A DNA stretch of 64,000 nucleotides from JACCZR01 sp963830065 (GTDB lineage: Bacteria; Actinomycetota; Thermoleophilia; Solirubrobacterales; Thermoleophilaceae). Numbering within the stretch: position 1 is the first letter of the stretch; each line of letters begins with the position of its first letter. Below are positions 62,823-64,000 of the stretch, piece by piece. The notes beneath the pieces are model-generated. The model did not search any database and was not told the origin of the DNA. It worked only from the letters and a program-made list of their open reading frames with translations. The stretch is from positions 1-64,000 of the forward strand of contig CAWHLA010000009.1 in the NCBI GenBank assembly GCA_963830065.1. The letters are read 5' to 3'. Made by a program: the position numbers and the translations under genes.

Positions 62823-64000
62823 GTGTTCGCCGACCGCGCGCGCATCTGGGTGCAGGGCGGCGCCGGCGGCGACGGCTCGACCTCCTTCCGGCGCGAGGCC
62901 CACGTCCCCAAGGGCGGGCCCGACGGCGGCGACGGCGGGCGCGGCGGCGACGTCGTGCTGGTCTGCGACGCCTCGCGTCGCGACCTGGGCGCCTTCAAGC
63001 GGGGTGCCCACTTCCGGGCCAAGCGCGGCGGCCACGGCGAGGGCAACCAGCGCCACGGGGCCAACGCCGCCACGCTCGAGGTGTCGGTGCCCCCGGGCAC
63101 CGTGGCCGAGGACGCCGAGGGCGGGGCCCGCTGGGACCTCATCGCCCCCGGCCAGCGCGCCGTGGTGGCGCGCGGGGGCCCGGGTGGCAAGGGCAACAAG
63201 CGGTTCGCGGGCGCGGTGCGCCAGGCGCCCCGCTTCGCCGAGCGCGGCCTCCCCGGCGACGAAAGCTGGCTGGAGCTGCGCCTGAAGCTGATGGCCGACG
63301 CCGGGCTGGTGGGGCTGCCCAACGCCGGCAAGTCCTCGCTGCTCGCGCGGATGACCCGCGCTGCTCCGCGGGTGGCCGACTACCCGTTCACGACGCTGGA
63401 GCCGGTGCTCGGGACCATCGAGGCCGACGACCGCCAGCTGGTGCTGGCCGACATACCCGGGCTGATCGAGGGGGCCAGCGCGGGCGCCGGCCTGGGCCAC
63501 GAGTTCCTGGCCCACGTGGAGCGCTGCCGGCTGCTCGTGCACGTGGTGGACCTCGCTCCGGCGGACGGCAGCGACCCGTTTGCCAACCACGCGACGGTCG
63601 AGGAGGAGCTGCGCGAGCACGGGGGCGGCCTGGCCGGGCTTCCGCGGCTGATCGCGCTTTCCAAGGCGGACCTGATGCCGCCAGAGGACGTCGAGGCCGC
63701 CGCCGAACGCTGGCGCGGGCACACGGGCGCGGAGGTCTTCCCGACCTCGGCTGCGACCGGGGCGGGTCTGTCCGAGCTGCGCGCCGCCCTGTTGCGCGCG
63801 GTGCCGGCCGAGGCCCCGCCCCCAGAGCCGGCCGCCCAGGCCGAGCACCGGGTCTACCGGCCGGGCGCCGGCGACGGCTTCCGGGTGGAGCGCACCGGGG
63901 AGCGCGCCTTCCGCGTTTCGGGCCGCGGGGTGGAGCTGCTGCTCGCGCGCCACGACCTCGGCAACGAGGAGGCGCTGCGCTATCTCGAGGAACGGTTGCG
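62823..64000 (+). CDS. obgE: GTPase Obg (3' end beyond window)
   Basis: About 393 residues are present. The Gly-rich Obg domain (WVQGGAGGDGSTSFRREAHV; GGDGGRGGDVVLV), the G domain with G1 GLPNAGKSSLL, switch region PFTTLEPVLG, G3 DIPGLIEGAS, G4 ALSKADLM, and the beginning of a C-terminal OCT-like domain. GTG 62823, 2 bp after the SnoaL-like stop. Ribosome assembly and stress role. Confidence 0.94.
   Translation, partial: MFADRARIWVQGGAGGDGSTSFRREAHVPKGGPDGGDGGRGGDVVLVCDASRRDLGAFKRGAHFRAKRGGHGEGNQRHGANAATLEVSVPPGTVAEDAEGGARWDLIAPGQRAVVARGGPGGKGNKRFAGAVRQAPRFAERGLPGDESWLELRLKLMADAGLVGLPNAGKSSLLARMTRAAPRVADYPFTTLEPVLGTIEADDRQLVLADIPGLIEGASAGAGLGHEFLAHVERCRLLVHVVDLAPADGSDPFANHATVEEELREHGGGLAGLPRLIALSKADLMPPEDVEAAAERWRGHTGAEVFPTSAATGAGLSELRAALLRAVPAEAPPPEPAAQAEHRVYRPGAGDGFRVERTGERAFRVSGRGVELLLARHDLGNEEALRYLEERL

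Overview
The window is high-G+C actinobacterial chromosome. Gene content points to the Thermoleophilia/Solirubrobacterales: two wax-ester/DGAT acyltransferases, a rod-shape mre cluster, short-repeat secreted proteins, a CotH-like spore-coat kinase, and many genes that look leaderless (TAnnnT 6-10 nt before the start codon). This placement is inferred from gene content, not from a phylogenetic marker.

Layout. 1-6.9 kb: damaged accessory region (two tandem secreted repeat proteins, CotH-like protein, phytanoyl-CoA dioxygenase-like enzyme, zinc-ribbon and coiled-coil hypotheticals, excisionase-like HTH), bounded by tRNA-His. 7-17.9 kb: two WS/DGAT enzymes, an XRE/nucleotidyltransferase pair, gdhA, thioesterase plus Zn-alcohol dehydrogenase, TerC, a deazaflavin-type reductase and a CatE-like dioxygenase. 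18-32.5 kb: lipid-rich block (two SDRs, desaturase, PlsC, pssA-psd-methyltransferase operon, Cfa-like methyltransferase with FAD reductase), RNase D and a peptidase-amidase fusion. 32.7-39.3 kb: tig-clpP-clpX interrupted by a formate channel and a molybdopterin dehydrogenase. 39.3-46 kb: a lasso-peptide cluster. 46-48.5 kb: GGDEF-EAL protein and MBL hydrolase. 48.5-64 kb: valS, folC, ndk, maf, mreBCD-mrdA-rodA, RNase E/G, rplU, rpmA, a SnoaL-like gene and obgE (cut by the right edge).

The most interesting locus is the lasso cluster. Two short precursors (A1, A2) sit just upstream of the cyclase gene. Two more precursor-like leaders lie further upstream, and one of these is fused to a peptidase S74 intramolecular-chaperone domain. 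The expected S74 self-cleavage site (N|SDRRLK) falls where the core peptide should end. Divergent genes encode the RRE protein, the leader peptidase, an HPr-kinase-like protein, an ABC exporter and a nucleotidyltransferase.

Many genes, including essential mrdA, carry single-base frame changes while reading frame content is preserved on either side, often at G/C runs. I read most of these as sequencing or assembly indels, so several entries are frame-corrected and their exact limits are approximate.
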